Shown here piece by piece: positions 1 to 9,353 of a DNA stretch of 64,000 nucleotides. Location of the stretch: positions 1 through 64,000 of the forward strand of contig NZ_JAFBDR010000001.1 of assembly GCF_016908325.1 (NCBI RefSeq), written 5' to 3'. The position numbers were made by a program, and so were the translations under genes. Origin of the DNA: Aquibacillus albus. Its GTDB lineage: Bacteria > Bacillota > Bacilli > Bacillales > Amphibacillaceae. The notes below the pieces were generated by a model. The model worked only from the letters and a program-made list of their open reading frames with translations, did no database searches and was not told the DNA's origin. Position 1 is the stretch's first letter. The number at the start of each line of letters is the position of its first letter.

Positions 1-165
1 GCAGACTCCGGGAGCACAGGGTCAAGGATATTGGCCAGCACCAGGAGGACCAGGCCAAGGATATGGGCAGACTCCGGGAGCACAGGGTCAAGGATGGCCA
101 GCACCAGGAGGACCAGGCCAAGGATATGGGCAAACACCGGGAGTACAGGGTCAAGGATATGCGCC
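1..165 (+). repeat. In-gene tandem repeat encoding Gly/Pro/Gln-rich units
   Basis: The block starting GCAGACTCCGGGAGCACAGG at 1 recurs at 67 (66 nt later) and, diverged, at 130 (63 nt later). The 3-nt difference is the loss of one Tyr codon, so the reading frame of the coat protein is kept. Nucleotide identity between the first two units is nearly complete, which suggests recent expansion or gene conversion. Confidence 0.85.
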
Positions 166-277
166 AACGCCTGATGGAACTCCATTTAATTACCAAGGAC
201 ATCCATTTAACCAACAACAAAATCATGGTTATAGTAACAATAGCCGAAATCAAGATGAAAACAGTGATAATGATTAA
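2..277 (+). CDS. safA: SafA spore coat morphogenetic protein, C-terminal end (partial)
   Basis: Open from the left edge in frame 2 and ending at TAA 275-277, giving the last 91 residues. The visible part is a low-complexity Gly/Pro/Gln-rich tail built from a 21-22 residue repeat (QTPGAQGQGY / PAPGGPGQGYG), then an Asn/Gln-rich end (HPFNQQQNHGY) and an acidic terminus. SafA is the LysM-containing protein that directs inner spore coat assembly and binds the cortex; its C-terminal half is repetitive and divergent. The LysM domain would lie outside the window. The call rests on tail composition plus position just upstream of nadE-coxA-yebC-bofC, where SafA lies in Bacillus. Another repetitive coat protein is possible. 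Confidence 0.6.
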   Translation, partial: QTPGAQGQGYWPAPGGPGQGYGQTPGAQGQGWPAPGGPGQGYGQTPGVQGQGYAPTPDGTPFNYQGHPFNQQQNHGYSNNSRNQDENSDND

Positions 278-302
278 TCACCTAAGCGGAGGCGGTTCAT
301 AT

Positions 303-1232
303 TTGAGTCGTCTCTCTTCCTTTTTATATCAGGAGGGTGGATTAAATGTTATAAAAGTTAAGCGGCTAAAACCATTCGTTTTTTATATTGAAACGGATGT
401 ACGGCAATTTATACTTAAAGGGAAGCGTTCTTTACATTCAATCCTTCAACAATGGGATTTTTTTAATGCTTTTAATAGTAAAGAAATCGGCTCTTTTGTG
501 TTGTTTCCGAATGGAAAAAAAGTAATAAGTGGTTACGGTTGTAGTTGGGTTTTGATTCCATATTTTAATGCTAGTCCTATTCAATATTCTTCTGAACAAG
601 ATCGACAAGACGCTTTGTCCACAATAATTTCTTTTCATCAACTATCAAAGGGGGTACTTGTTGAAAATCCAATATTAATTCCACCAATTTATATAAAATG
701 GTATAACAGACTAGATAAATTTAAATATACACGTGATTTAATGGAGCAATATGGGTATTTAACATTATATAAAGATATTTTACAGATTACGAAGACCAGA
801 CTAGAGGTGTTTGAATCACTTGATTGGTATAGTATTGAAAAAGATGCAGTAGATCAAAACACATGGGTTCATGGAGATGTAGCATCTCATAACTTTATGA
901 GGGATGAAGAAAATCACATTTATTTGATCGATTTTGATTTGTTAGCTTTGGCTCCAAATCTTTATGATTATATCCAGCTTGGGCAACGATTTTTACCGTT
1001 CATTAAATGGAATACCAGCAAGTTAATGGAATATTCAGTTTTTGAAAAAGATATGGATATCATGGTTTGGCTTTCAGGTATTTGCGTCCCTTCTGATATA
1101 ATTCGTGAGTGGCTTCATTTTATAAGAAGATATAAAACTGACCATCAACTGAAGGATTATCTAAGTCAATTATCGAAATATTGGTTACAAAGGAAAGAAT
1201 TTGTAGAAAATGTTGATTTTATGCTAAGATAA
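303..1232 (+). CDS. CotS/YutH-like spore coat kinase-fold protein
   Basis: Predicted 309-residue protein of the aminoglycoside-phosphotransferase/CotS superfamily. Visible signatures are an N-lobe lysine (FILKGK, about residue 39), a catalytic-loop motif HGDVASHNF at about residue 190 and a metal-binding IDFD at about 208-211. These are spaced as in CotS, YsxE and YutH of spore coats, some of which are sugar kinases or pseudokinases. The start chosen is TTG 303, preceded at 8-10 nt by GCGGAGGCGG. The frame is open further upstream, but there it overlaps the coat-protein tail and encodes a Lys/Arg-rich shadow of its repeats. It sits 25 bp after safA, so a coat role is inferred from both family and context. 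The substrate is unknown. Confidence 0.72.
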   Translation: MSRLSSFLYQEGGLNVIKVKRLKPFVFYIETDVRQFILKGKRSLHSILQQWDFFNAFNSKEIGSFVLFPNGKKVISGYGCSWVLIPYFNASPIQYSSEQDRQDALSTIISFHQLSKGVLVENPILIPPIYIKWYNRLDKFKYTRDLMEQYGYLTLYKDILQITKTRLEVFESLDWYSIEKDAVDQNTWVHGDVASHNFMRDEENHIYLIDFDLLALAPNLYDYIQLGQRFLPFIKWNTSKLMEYSVFEKDMDIMVWLSGICVPSDIIREWLHFIRRYKTDHQLKDYLSQLSKYWLQRKEFVENVDFMLR

Positions 1233-1262
1233 TTAATATTATGCTGGAAGGGGACAATCGTA

Positions 1263-2003
1263 ATGCAAGAAAAAATTGATAAACTTGTAGAATGGCTACA
1301 GCAGCAAGTAGAAGAAGCTGGTGTGAATGGTTTATTAGTCGGGGTAAGTGGTGGTATTGATTCTGCTGTTGTTACAAACTTAGTCAAACGTGCGGCGCCT
1401 GAAAACTCCTTGGCGGTTATTCTTCCGTGTAAAAGCAATCCTAAGGATATGGAGGATGCCAAAAAAGTAATTGATCGTGCCGGTATTTCTTCTCTAACTG
1501 TTGATTTATCAGAAACACATGAGGTATTAATTTCAAACATTCAAAGACAGTTGACTGAACAAAATGCTTTACATGAGGAGCAACAGCAGCTTGCTGATGC
1601 CAATCTAAGAGCAAGACTTCGAATGAGCACACTTTATACTTTAGCGACAAACTACAAATATTTAGTAGTTGGTACGGACAACGCAGCAGAATGGTTTACC
1701 GGTTATTTCACGAAATATGGTGATGGTGGTGTGGATTTAGTTCCACTTGTTCATCAGACGAAAGGCGACGTTCGTGAAATGGCAAAATACTTAGATGTTC
1801 CAGATGAAATTATTAATAAACAACCAAGTGCGGGGCTTTGGGAAGGTCAAACGGATGAAAACGAAATGGGAACCAGCTATGCAATAATTGATAGTTATTT
1901 AAAAGGGAAAGAGATTCCACACAAGGATAAAGAAATTATTGAGCGGATGCATCGAAATTCAGCTCATAAACGAGAGATGGCAAAAGCTCCAGAGAAATTC
2001 TGA
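1263..2003 (+). CDS. nadE: Ammonia-dependent NAD+ synthetase
   Basis: 246 residues, the usual length of the short, NH3-dependent NadE without a glutaminase domain. It catalyses the last step of NAD synthesis, amidating nicotinate adenine dinucleotide with ATP. The PP-loop SGGIDSAV lies at about residues 29-36. The region GTDNAAEWFTGYFTKYGDGG carries the deamido-NAD and ammonia site residues, and the C-terminus has the typical HKREMAKAPEKF end. ATG 1263 follows AAGGGGACA at a normal distance. It lies between the CotS-like gene and coxA, an uncommon position relative to B. subtilis. The other NAD gene, nadD, is at the far end of the window, so the two are not co-transcribed. Confidence 0.96.
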   Translation: MQEKIDKLVEWLQQQVEEAGVNGLLVGVSGGIDSAVVTNLVKRAAPENSLAVILPCKSNPKDMEDAKKVIDRAGISSLTVDLSETHEVLISNIQRQLTEQNALHEEQQQLADANLRARLRMSTLYTLATNYKYLVVGTDNAAEWFTGYFTKYGDGGVDLVPLVHQTKGDVREMAKYLDVPDEIINKQPSAGLWEGQTDENEMGTSYAIIDSYLKGKEIPHKDKEIIERMHRNSAHKREMAKAPEKF

Positions 2004-2029
2004 AATTCCTAAATATAACTGTTTAAAAA

Positions 2030-2070
2030 AACTTTCCTTACTAATTCTAACTAGTAAGGGAGGTTTTTTT
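2030..2070 (+). terminator. Hairpin with T-run that also covers the coxA ribosome-binding site
   Basis: Left arm 2030-2043 (AACTTTCCTTACTA) pairs with right arm 2052-2065 (TAGTAAGGGAGGTT) over 14 bp, two of them G-U, around an 8-nt loop. Seven T residues follow and the coxA ATG comes directly after. The right arm contains GGGAGG, the only good Shine-Dalgarno for coxA. The structure looks like an intrinsic terminator for nadE and, in any transcript reading through, would hide the coxA ribosome-binding site. Confidence 0.75.
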
Positions 2071-2664
2071 ATGAAGAAAATTACTGTTTATCCGACGTTA
2101 ATTTTTCTCACGGTAATGTTATCTGGTTGTCTTGGCCAAGAAGGATCGCACAATGGTGAAATAGGTGACATGGATAATCCAGATAATAATAATCCAATTG
2201 CTTATTCTACGGAACAAGAAGAGGCACAACGACGTGGATTAAATCCAGTGGAGAACGAGATTGATTCTGAAAATCCAGAACAATTATTGGAAGGCTATCA
2301 AACAAAAATGAGAAATCCTAATGATGGAAATAACGCTTCCTATAACCAAAGTTTTTACAATCAGGAATCTCAGAGTATTGCTCGTGAAATTAATCAGGTG
2401 GAAGGGGTAAAAATATCACAAGTAATTGTTACAGATAATCATGTGATTGTATCTGTAATGCTTGACCAATATGATTACAAAACAAACCCGGAGAGAATCG
2501 CTGAGGCGATCTACAATCGGACCACTGATTTAGTCCCTGATAAAGAAGTTAATGTCTATACAGATGCAGTATATTGGAACAAAATGAAGAATTTAAACGC
2601 AAGGTTGAAGGATGAAGAGGATCCAGAAAGAACACAAACCTTTATTGAAGACTTTTTGGAATAA
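2071..2664 (+). CDS. coxA: YhcN/YlaJ-family sporulation lipoprotein (CoxA-type)
   Basis: 197 residues. A lipoprotein signal peptide ends in the lipobox LSGC with Cys20. An acidic Asn-rich linker follows, then the YhcN/YlaJ domain from roughly residue 105, with EINQVEGVKISQVIVTDNH and the later INP-like helix (NPERIAEAIYNRTTDLVPD). CoxA of B. subtilis is a cortex-associated spore protein encoded directly after safA and before yebC, matching this location apart from two inserted genes. The ATG at 2071 has GGGAGG 5-10 nt upstream, inside a hairpin arm. The frame is open 44 codons further upstream, but that part overlaps nadE and would place the signal peptide internally. Confidence 0.85.
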   Translation: MKKITVYPTLIFLTVMLSGCLGQEGSHNGEIGDMDNPDNNNPIAYSTEQEEAQRRGLNPVENEIDSENPEQLLEGYQTKMRNPNDGNNASYNQSFYNQESQSIAREINQVEGVKISQVIVTDNHVIVSVMLDQYDYKTNPERIAEAIYNRTTDLVPDKEVNVYTDAVYWNKMKNLNARLKDEEDPERTQTFIEDFLE

Positions 2665-2679
2665 GCGACAAATAAATTT

Positions 2680-2735
2680 AATGAGGTTGTACCATAGGGG
2701 TCTGACCCCTTTATTTTGGGGCAGCCTCATTTTAC
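2680..2735 (+). terminator. Probable terminator after coxA
   Basis: ATGAGGTTG at 2681-2689 pairs imperfectly with CAGCCTCAT at 2722-2730, followed by TTTT. A second small palindrome, GGGGTCTGACCCC (2697-2709) followed by TTT, sits in the loop. Confidence 0.6.
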
Positions 2736-2754
2736 ATATATCTCTCTTAACTCC

Positions 2755-2783
2755 TTAACCCAATTACTTTAATATGCTATAGT
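2755..2783 (+). promoter_or_regulatory. Possible sigma-A promoter for yebC
   Basis: An extended -10, TGC-TATAGT, lies at 2775-2783. TTAACC sits 17 nt upstream as a weak -35. It is 55 nt before the yebC start. Confidence 0.4.
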
Positions 2784-2838
2784 ATACAGGAATAAACATT
2801 CATCTCTTTGAAGAGTTGTTTAAGAGAGGGGTATGTAT

Positions 2839-3588
2839 ATGGCTGGTCATTCAAAATGGAAAAATATTCAGAGAAGAAAGAATGCACAGGATGCCAAACG
2901 TGGTAAAATCTTTATGAAAATGGCAAAGGAAATATATGTTGCTGCAAAACAGGGCGGTGGTGACCCTGATATGAATCCATCCCTTCGTCTGGCCGTTGAA
3001 AAGGCTAAATCAAATAATATGCCGAATGAAAATATTGATCGTGCAATTAAAAAAGCAACAGGGGATTTAGATGGCGCTCAATATGAAGAATTAACTTACG
3101 AAGGCTATGGTCCTGGTGGGGTTGCAGTAATGGTGGAAGTCTTAACAGATAATAAAAACAGAACTGCATCTGAAGTAAGATATGCATTTAATAAAAATGG
3201 TGGAAACCTAGGTGAAAATGGTTGTGTTGGATTCATGTTTAATCGGAAAGGTTATCTAGTGATTGAAAAGGAATCTGTCGATGAAGATGAAGATACAGTA
3301 ATGCTTGAAGCAATTGAAGCTGGTGCAGATGAAATGGAGACGACGGAAAAAACTTATGAAATATATACCGATGCAGATAACTTATCAGAAGTTAAAGAGA
3401 ACTTAGAAGCAAACGAAATTAGGTTTGATACAGCAGAAATAACAATGATTCCAGAAACCTATTCAGCAGTTCAAGCCAAAGACGCTAAGAAAATGTTTCA
3501 TTTAATTGATATGCTAGAGGACATTGAGGATGTTCAGGAAGTTTATCATAATTTAGAAGTGGATGAGAATTTAATGGAACAAATATAA
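2839..3588 (+). CDS. yebC: YebC/PmpR-family translation factor
   Basis: 249-residue member of the YebC/PmpR family (TACO1 in mitochondria). Members were long annotated as transcription regulators; recent work links the family to relief of ribosome stalling on difficult sequences such as polyproline. The hallmark start [14 protein letters not shown] is present, followed by the acidic three-domain body ending in a long helical tail. ATG 2839 is preferred because the family begins at MAGHSKW and AGAGAGGGG lies 7-8 nt upstream. An in-frame ATG six nucleotides earlier sits too close to that ribosome-binding site. It lies between coxA and bofC as in B. subtilis (yrbC) and is followed by a clear terminator. 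Confidence 0.95.
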   Translation: MAGHSKWKNIQRRKNAQDAKRGKIFMKMAKEIYVAAKQGGGDPDMNPSLRLAVEKAKSNNMPNENIDRAIKKATGDLDGAQYEELTYEGYGPGGVAVMVEVLTDNKNRTASEVRYAFNKNGGNLGENGCVGFMFNRKGYLVIEKESVDEDEDTVMLEAIEAGADEMETTEKTYEIYTDADNLSEVKENLEANEIRFDTAEITMIPETYSAVQAKDAKKMFHLIDMLEDIEDVQEVYHNLEVDENLMEQI

Positions 3589-3602
3589 TCCAGCTTATTA
3601 CT

Positions 3603-3640
3603 CTCTTTCGTATAACTATACGAAAGAGTTTTTATTTTTT
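3603..3640 (+). terminator. Intrinsic terminator after yebC
   Basis: A near-perfect palindrome, CTCTTTCGTAT (3603-3613) with ATACGAAAGAG (3618-3628), followed by a long T-run. Confidence 0.9.
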
Positions 3641-3750
3641 TTGGATAGAAATGCTAAAATTGGTCCAAATTAATAAAGAGTATTTATAGAAGTTATTTTT
3701 GTATTACCATATAACAAACATTACTAATCAAACATGGGGTGAAAGCTACA

Positions 3751-4287
3751 ATGAAAAAGCATTTGTTCCTAATTGCTTTATCTGTAATCATTGTTTTTGG
3801 AGGAGTAACTATATCAGATTTTGTACAAGCTGATAACAAAAAAGGTGAAGACGAAGAATCAATAAAGCGGGAACCACTGAAAATGGAAGTAACATTACAG
3901 AAGCAATATATGGATGGAAGAGTTGAAGAAGAAACACATACGGAAACAGTGTGGGCAATGGAAGACTTCTGGGCTTATTACGATGCGTGGCAATTAGTTA
4001 ATCAAGAACAAGGTAAAATTGTATTTAAAAAGCAAATTTCTGATATATCACCGTATTTAAAGGAAAATGGATATTTTGGATTAAAAAATGACATTCTAAC
4101 GATATTTGAAGGAAGACCTGAAGAGCAACAAGTCATTCAATCTTTTTACCAAATTGATACGAGTGATTTAGAAAGTTATCAGGCAAAACAATTAAAGTCT
4201 GGTATAAAAATTGATTCTAAGGACGTTTATGAATATGTTTTAGAAGCCTTTCGGGAAATGACACCTTCTCGTTCAGTAAGTAGTTAA
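3751..4287 (+). CDS. bofC: Bypass-of-forespore protein BofC
   Basis: 178 residues. The N-terminus is an export signal (MKKHLFLIALSVIIVFGG, cleavage likely after about residue 27, FVQA). The secreted part resembles BofC of B. subtilis: an N-terminal beta domain with EVTLQKQYMDGRVEEE, then a C-terminal domain with YFGLKNDILTIFEGRP. BofC is made in the forespore and restrains SpoIVB signalling in the intermembrane space, so that pro-sigma-K processing waits for the checkpoint. Its presence fits the intact sigK at 51.3-52.0 kb. ATG 3751 has GGGGTGAAAG at proper spacing; an in-frame GTG 12 nt upstream overlaps that ribosome-binding site. Confidence 0.9.
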   Translation: MKKHLFLIALSVIIVFGGVTISDFVQADNKKGEDEESIKREPLKMEVTLQKQYMDGRVEEETHTETVWAMEDFWAYYDAWQLVNQEQGKIVFKKQISDISPYLKENGYFGLKNDILTIFEGRPEEQQVIQSFYQIDTSDLESYQAKQLKSGIKIDSKDVYEYVLEAFREMTPSRSVSS

Positions 4288-4296
4288 TTTTATAAT

Positions 4297-4373
4297 AAGT
4301 GCTTATCCCTGAGTTCACAGAACAATTAGTTTTTTGTAAAATTGTTAATGATTGTGGGATAAGCACTTTTTCT
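4297..4373 (+). terminator. Terminator after bofC
   Basis: A 13-bp perfect stem, AAGTGCTTATCCC (4297-4309) with GGGATAAGCACTT (4356-4368), followed by TTTT. The 46-nt loop holds a smaller ACAATT/AATTGT stem. Confidence 0.75.
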
Positions 4374-4463
4374 ATATACCATAATGGTTAAAAAGAATAG
4401 AAAAAGTGTTTTAATAGGAACAGAATATAGAATTTTTAAGCATATTTGAACTTTGATATTATA

Positions 4464-4488
4464 CGAACATACGCTTGTGTGATAAAAT
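4464..4488 (+). promoter_or_regulatory. LexA (SOS) operator and extended -10 promoter of ruvAB
   Basis: CGAACATACGCTTG at 4464-4477 matches the Gram-positive LexA box CGAACRNRYGTTYG at all but one position. It lies directly upstream of an extended -10, TG-A-TAAAAT (4480-4488), so bound repressor would block RNA polymerase. ruvAB is a known LexA target in B. subtilis. The operon starts 66 nt downstream. Confidence 0.75.
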
Positions 4489-4554
4489 ATACATAGGTCT
4501 ATAAAACGAATGGAATGAATCATGTGCTTTTTCAAGTACAAGGGGAGAAAATAG

Positions 4555-5169
4555 ATGATAGCATACATAAAAGGAACATTAGAGGTTATAAGTGAAAATT
4601 CGGTTATTGTAGAAGCAAATGGTGTTGGTTATGAAATTATTTGTGCAAACCCATTTCGTTTTGAAAATCTAAGAAGTCAACCTGTTTTGATTTATACATA
4701 TCATTATGTTAGAGAGGATATTCAAGTATTATATGGTTTTAAACGTACAGACGAAAAAACTTTATTTTCTAAATTATTAAATGTATCAGGAATTGGTCCT
4801 AAAGGAGCATTGTCGATTTTAGGGAGTTGCGGAGTAAATGACTTTGTTTTGGCGATAGAAGAAGAGAATGAGAAATTCTTAACCAATTTTCCTGGCGTAG
4901 GAAAGAAAACGGCACGTCAAATGATTTTAGATTTAAAGGGTAAGCTACCTTTTGAATACAAAAATTCCACAAGTGAATACAGTCAAGAGAATAATGGAGT
5001 ACAGAATGAGAAAGAATCAGTAGCTATCAAGGAAGCCTTAGAAGCATTAAGGTCATTAGGTTATTCTGAAAAAGAAATAAAGCAACTTACTCCATTACTG
5101 AAAGAAGAGCAATATACAAATGCTGATGATTATGTACGCAAAGGATTATCGTTAATGATGCAAAAATAA
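4555..5169 (+). CDS. ruvA: Holliday junction branch-migration protein RuvA
   Basis: 204 residues with the normal RuvA layout: an N-terminal OB fold (MIAYIKGTLEVISENSVIVE), tandem helix-hairpin-helix motifs (VSGIGPKGALSIL and FPGVGKKTARQMI) and, after an acidic Ser/Asn-rich linker at about 140-158, domain III (IKEALEALRSLGYSEKEI) that contacts RuvB. RuvA tetramers bind four-way junctions and load RuvB. ATG 4555 follows AAGGGGAGAAA. It is first in a run with ruvB 18 bp downstream, behind a LexA-type operator. Confidence 0.97.
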   Translation: MIAYIKGTLEVISENSVIVEANGVGYEIICANPFRFENLRSQPVLIYTYHYVREDIQVLYGFKRTDEKTLFSKLLNVSGIGPKGALSILGSCGVNDFVLAIEEENEKFLTNFPGVGKKTARQMILDLKGKLPFEYKNSTSEYSQENNGVQNEKESVAIKEALEALRSLGYSEKEIKQLTPLLKEEQYTNADDYVRKGLSLMMQK

Positions 5170-5187
5170 AAAGGGGGGAGAAGTACG

Positions 5188-6189
5188 ATGCAAGAGCGAA
5201 TGATTTCAAGTGAGCTACAAGAAGAGGATACATCCATCGAACTTAGCTTACGCCCTACGACGTTAAAACAGTACATAGGTCAACATAAAGCGAAAAGTAA
5301 TTTAGGAATTTTTATTGAGGCTGCGAAATTAAGAAATGAGTCATTAGATCATGTTTTATTATACGGACCTCCGGGGTTAGGTAAAACAACACTAGCATCG
5401 ATCATAGCCAATGAAATGGATGTACAATTTCGAACGACATCTGGTCCAGCCATTGAACGAGCAGGGGATTTGGCAGCAATTTTGTCATCGCTAGAAGCTG
5501 GTGATGTATTGTTTATTGACGAAATTCACCGTTTACCAAGATCTGTTGAAGAAATTTTATATCCCGCTATGGAGGATTTTTGTTTAGATATTGTGATTGG
5601 TTCGGGATCGAGTGCAAGATCAGTTCGACTAGATCTTCCTCCTTTTACGTTAGTTGGTGCAACAACTAGAGCTGGGCTGTTAACTGCACCTTTACGTGAT
5701 CGATTTGGGGTATTAAGTAGACTTGAATTCTATGAAACAAAAGACTTATGTTCAATTGTTGAACGAACCTCAGAAATTTTTGATGTGTTGATTCAAAGTG
5801 ATGCAGCAGTAGAGATTGCTAGAAGATCTAGAGGAACACCAAGAATTGCAAATCGACTACTGAAACGGGTCAGAGACATATCACAGGTTCGTGGTGAAGA
5901 AGAAATTTCGCTTGCAACTACAAAAAGTGCTTTGGAAATGTTGCAAGTAGATCCTGCAGGTTTGGATCACATCGATCATAAATTTCTAATAACAATTATG
6001 GATGGTTTTAATGGGGGGCCTGTTGGATTAGATACAATTGCTGCAACGATTGGTGAAGAATCACAAACGATTGAAGATGTTTACGAACCATTTTTATTAC
6101 AAATGGGCTTTATACAACGAACACCACGTGGAAGGCAAGTCACACCAAAAGCATATGAACATTTCAATCGGGAGGTGCCGGAAGCTTGA
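5188..6189 (+). CDS. ruvB: Holliday junction branch-migration helicase RuvB
   Basis: 333-residue AAA+ motor that drives branch migration with RuvA. Walker A is GPPGLGKTT at about 60-68, Walker B is FIDEIHR at about 110, sensor 1 is GATTRAG, the arginine finger is in the LRDRFG region, and the C-terminal winged helix ends [17 protein letters not shown] 5188 has AAAGGGGGGAGAAG upstream. Its TGA overlaps the TTG start of the next gene (TTGA), which suggests translational coupling. Confidence 0.97.
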   Translation: MQERMISSELQEEDTSIELSLRPTTLKQYIGQHKAKSNLGIFIEAAKLRNESLDHVLLYGPPGLGKTTLASIIANEMDVQFRTTSGPAIERAGDLAAILSSLEAGDVLFIDEIHRLPRSVEEILYPAMEDFCLDIVIGSGSSARSVRLDLPPFTLVGATTRAGLLTAPLRDRFGVLSRLEFYETKDLCSIVERTSEIFDVLIQSDAAVEIARRSRGTPRIANRLLKRVRDISQVRGEEEISLATTKSALEMLQVDPAGLDHIDHKFLITIMDGFNGGPVGLDTIAATIGEESQTIEDVYEPFLLQMGFIQRTPRGRQVTPKAYEHFNREVPEA

Positions 6190-6386
6190 CCGGGATAGGA
6201 AAAGTTTTTATTGTTATCGGGGTAGTGTTTATTCTTATTGGATTATTATGGGGAATAGTAGGAAAGCTACCTGGTGATATTAGTTTTAAGAAGGGAAATG
6301 TATCATTTCATTTTCCGATTATGACTTCCATTGTTGTAAGTATTATACTTTCAATCATTTTTTATTTTATAGGTAGATTCCGTTAA
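6186..6386 (+). CDS. DUF2905-family small membrane protein
   Basis: 66 residues with two predicted transmembrane segments (about 5-27 and 43-64) separated by the family signature KLPGDI plus a short polar beta stretch ([12 protein letters not shown]). Proteins of this type commonly sit after ruvB in Firmicutes, and the function is unknown. The start is TTG 6186, sharing bases with the ruvB stop; GGGAGG lies about 14 nt upstream inside ruvB. Confidence 0.85.
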   Translation: MTGIGKVFIVIGVVFILIGLLWGIVGKLPGDISFKKGNVSFHFPIMTSIVVSIILSIIFYFIGRFR

Positions 6387-6428
6387 CACAAGATAGGAAA
6401 TCACTGAAAATAAGTGAAGGAGAAAAGC

Positions 6429-7457
6429 ATGAATATTACTGATTTTGATTTTGAATTACCTGAAGAACTAATTGCACAAACACCATTGAATGACAGAACA
6501 GCATCACGTTTATTAGTAATGAATCGTGAGAGCAAGACCATTGATCATCAATCCTTTACCGATATTATTGATTATCTGCAACCAGGAGACTGCTTAGTTT
6601 TAAACGATACAAAGGTCCTCCCAGCACGATTATACGGTAGTAAAGAAGACACAGGGGGAAAGGTAGAAGTATTGTTGCTTCATCAGCAAGAAGGTGACAG
6701 GTGGGAAGTACTTGTGAAGCCAGCAAAACGGGTCAAAAAGGGTACAGTTATTACCTTTGGTGAAGGTGTAATGACTGCCACCTGTGAAGATGAACTAGAG
6801 CATGGTGGTAGAGTGTTGCATTTTCATTATGACGGCATATTTTATGAAGTACTAAATAATTTAGGGGAAATGCCTCTTCCACCTTATATTAAAGAACAGT
6901 TACCTGACCGAGATCGCTATCAAACAGTTTATGCTAAAGAAGAAGGTTCTGCAGCAGCTCCTACGGCTGGTCTTCACTTCACGAAAGAGTTACTCGGAAA
7001 AATAGAAGCAAAGGGTGTTGAAATTGCTTTTATTACCCTTCATGTAGGGCTCGGAACGTTTAGACCGGTAAGTGTTGACCGTATCGAGGATCATGACATG
7101 CATGCAGAATTTTATCATATGTCTCAGGATACAGCAGAACAATTAAATCGAATAAAACGGAACAATGGTAGAATCATATCTGTTGGAACGACCTCAACAC
7201 GGACATTAGAAACGATTGCTAATGATTTTGGACTGGAGTTTATGGCAGCAAGTGGATGGACTGACATATTTATTTACCCACCTTATCAGTTTAAGGCAAT
7301 TGATGGTTTAATAACAAATTTCCACTTGCCAAAATCTACTCTGATCATGCTTGTAAGTGCTTTTGCAGGGAAATCATTTGTACTGCAGGCATATGAAGAA
7401 GCAATTGAGAGGCGTTACCGATTCTTTAGCTTTGGCGATGCCATGCTAATTTTATAA
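6429..7457 (+). CDS. queA: S-adenosylmethionine:tRNA ribosyltransferase-isomerase
   Basis: 342-residue QueA, which moves the ribosyl group of SAM to preQ1 in tRNA to form epoxyqueuosine. Family signatures are [14 protein letters not shown] at the N-terminus, [44 protein letters not shown] and the terminal [13 protein letters not shown] 6429 is chosen: GAAGGAGAAAAGC precedes it, whereas an in-frame GTG 15 nt earlier lies on that ribosome-binding site. It is paired with tgt (29 bp gap), giving two consecutive queuosine steps. Confidence 0.97.
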   Translation: MNITDFDFELPEELIAQTPLNDRTASRLLVMNRESKTIDHQSFTDIIDYLQPGDCLVLNDTKVLPARLYGSKEDTGGKVEVLLLHQQEGDRWEVLVKPAKRVKKGTVITFGEGVMTATCEDELEHGGRVLHFHYDGIFYEVLNNLGEMPLPPYIKEQLPDRDRYQTVYAKEEGSAAAPTAGLHFTKELLGKIEAKGVEIAFITLHVGLGTFRPVSVDRIEDHDMHAEFYHMSQDTAEQLNRIKRNNGRIISVGTTSTRTLETIANDFGLEFMAASGWTDIFIYPPYQFKAIDGLITNFHLPKSTLIMLVSAFAGKSFVLQAYEEAIERRYRFFSFGDAMLIL

Positions 7458-7462
7458 ACTGA

Positions 7463-8626
<1,164 letters not shown>

Positions 8627-8640
8627 GAGGAGGGAAAGAC

Positions 8641-8904
8641 ATGGAAACATTGGTAAGTTTACTGCCAATTATTTTGATGTTTGTCATTTTTTATTTCTTG
8701 CTAATACGTCCACAGCAAAAAAAGCAAAAGAAAGTGCGACAAATGCAAGCAGACCTGAAGAAAGGTGACAAGGTTGTTACAATTGGCGGGTTACATGCGA
8801 CTGTCAATGCACTTGATGAGGATACATTAGTGCTTGTGGTAAATGATGGTACAAAGCTTACATATGACCGTTCTGCGGTTAGAGAAGTTGTGAACCAAGA
8901 TTAA
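8641..8904 (+). CDS. yajC: Preprotein translocase accessory subunit YajC
   Basis: 87 residues: one N-terminal transmembrane helix (about 3-22), the conserved FLLIRPQQKKQKK stretch, then a small cytosolic domain (KKGDKVVTIGGLHATV). YajC associates with SecDF and SecYEG in the membrane. secDF lies 5 kb downstream in a separate unit. A strong ribosome-binding site, GGAGGAGGGAAAG, precedes ATG 8641. It is the last gene of the ruvA-tgt-yajC run. Confidence 0.95.
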   Translation: METLVSLLPIILMFVIFYFLLIRPQQKKQKKVRQMQADLKKGDKVVTIGGLHATVNALDEDTLVLVVNDGTKLTYDRSAVREVVNQD

Positions 8905-8919
8905 CACATAATTATTATC

Positions 8920-8958
8920 CAAAAAAAAGTAGGCGAGCTTAGTGCTGCCTACTTTTTT
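8920..8958. terminator. Bidirectional terminator between yajC and the facing membrane gene
   Basis: AAAAAGTAGGC (8924-8934) pairs with GCCTACTTTTT (8947-8957) around a 12-nt loop. The A-run and T-run make it usable from both sides. Confidence 0.88.
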
Positions 8959-8972
8959 ATGTTATAGGAAAA

Positions 8973-9353
8973 CTATGAATTAGATTCCGAACTCATATTA
9001 ACCCCGAACACGCCTCCTAATAAAGCTGCCAGCAAAAACCCTCCATGATGAAGCAGCTGAGTTAAAGAAAAACCTGAACTGTAGCCTAAGTACTGATAAA
9101 GTAGAATAAAAAAAGTAAACCCTAAACCAGTACATGCTCCTAGAATCCACCCTTTTTCTTTCCCCTTTAAACCTGCGATTAATCCCCCTGCAAATAAAGC
9201 GATGATGCTTATAACGAGTGTTGTCCAAGTTAACGTGGATGAGCCTAAAGAAGTAAATCGTAATAATAGAGATAAGATTAAACTTGCGACTAGCATAATA
9301 CCGAAAACTGTAATCCAGCCATATAGAAGCGCAGTAAAACGTGACTTTGCCAC
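8973..9353 (-). CDS. TIGR04086-type membrane protein (YrzE-like)
   Basis: 126 residues with four predicted transmembrane helices separated by short loops (about 10-30, 42-60, 68-88, 100-120), Gly-rich helices (ALFAGGLIAGLKGKEKGW, FLLAALLGGVFGVNMS) and few polar residues. The pattern matches the TIGR04086 family, whose B. subtilis member YrzE lies at the same place after yajC; function unknown. It is transcribed against yajC. The ribosome-binding site on the minus strand (GGGGAGGGGAAAAG) supports the start at 9353. Confidence 0.8.
   Translation of the reverse strand: MAKSRFTALLYGWITVFGIMLVASLILSLLLRFTSLGSSTLTWTTLVISIIALFAGGLIAGLKGKEKGWILGACTGLGFTFFILLYQYLGYSSGFSLTQLLHHGGFLLAALLGGVFGVNMSSESNS

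Noticed and set aside
63-302. Upstream extension of the CotS-like frame by 80 codons from ATG 63
   Set aside because: It lies in another frame over the repeat of the coat-protein gene, is unusually Lys/Arg/His-rich and has no ribosome-binding site. TTG 303 has a strong one.
8973-9353. Plus-strand frames opposite the YrzE-like gene
   Set aside because: The minus-strand frame has four regular hydrophobic helices and a good ribosome-binding site; the opposite frames look like its shadow.
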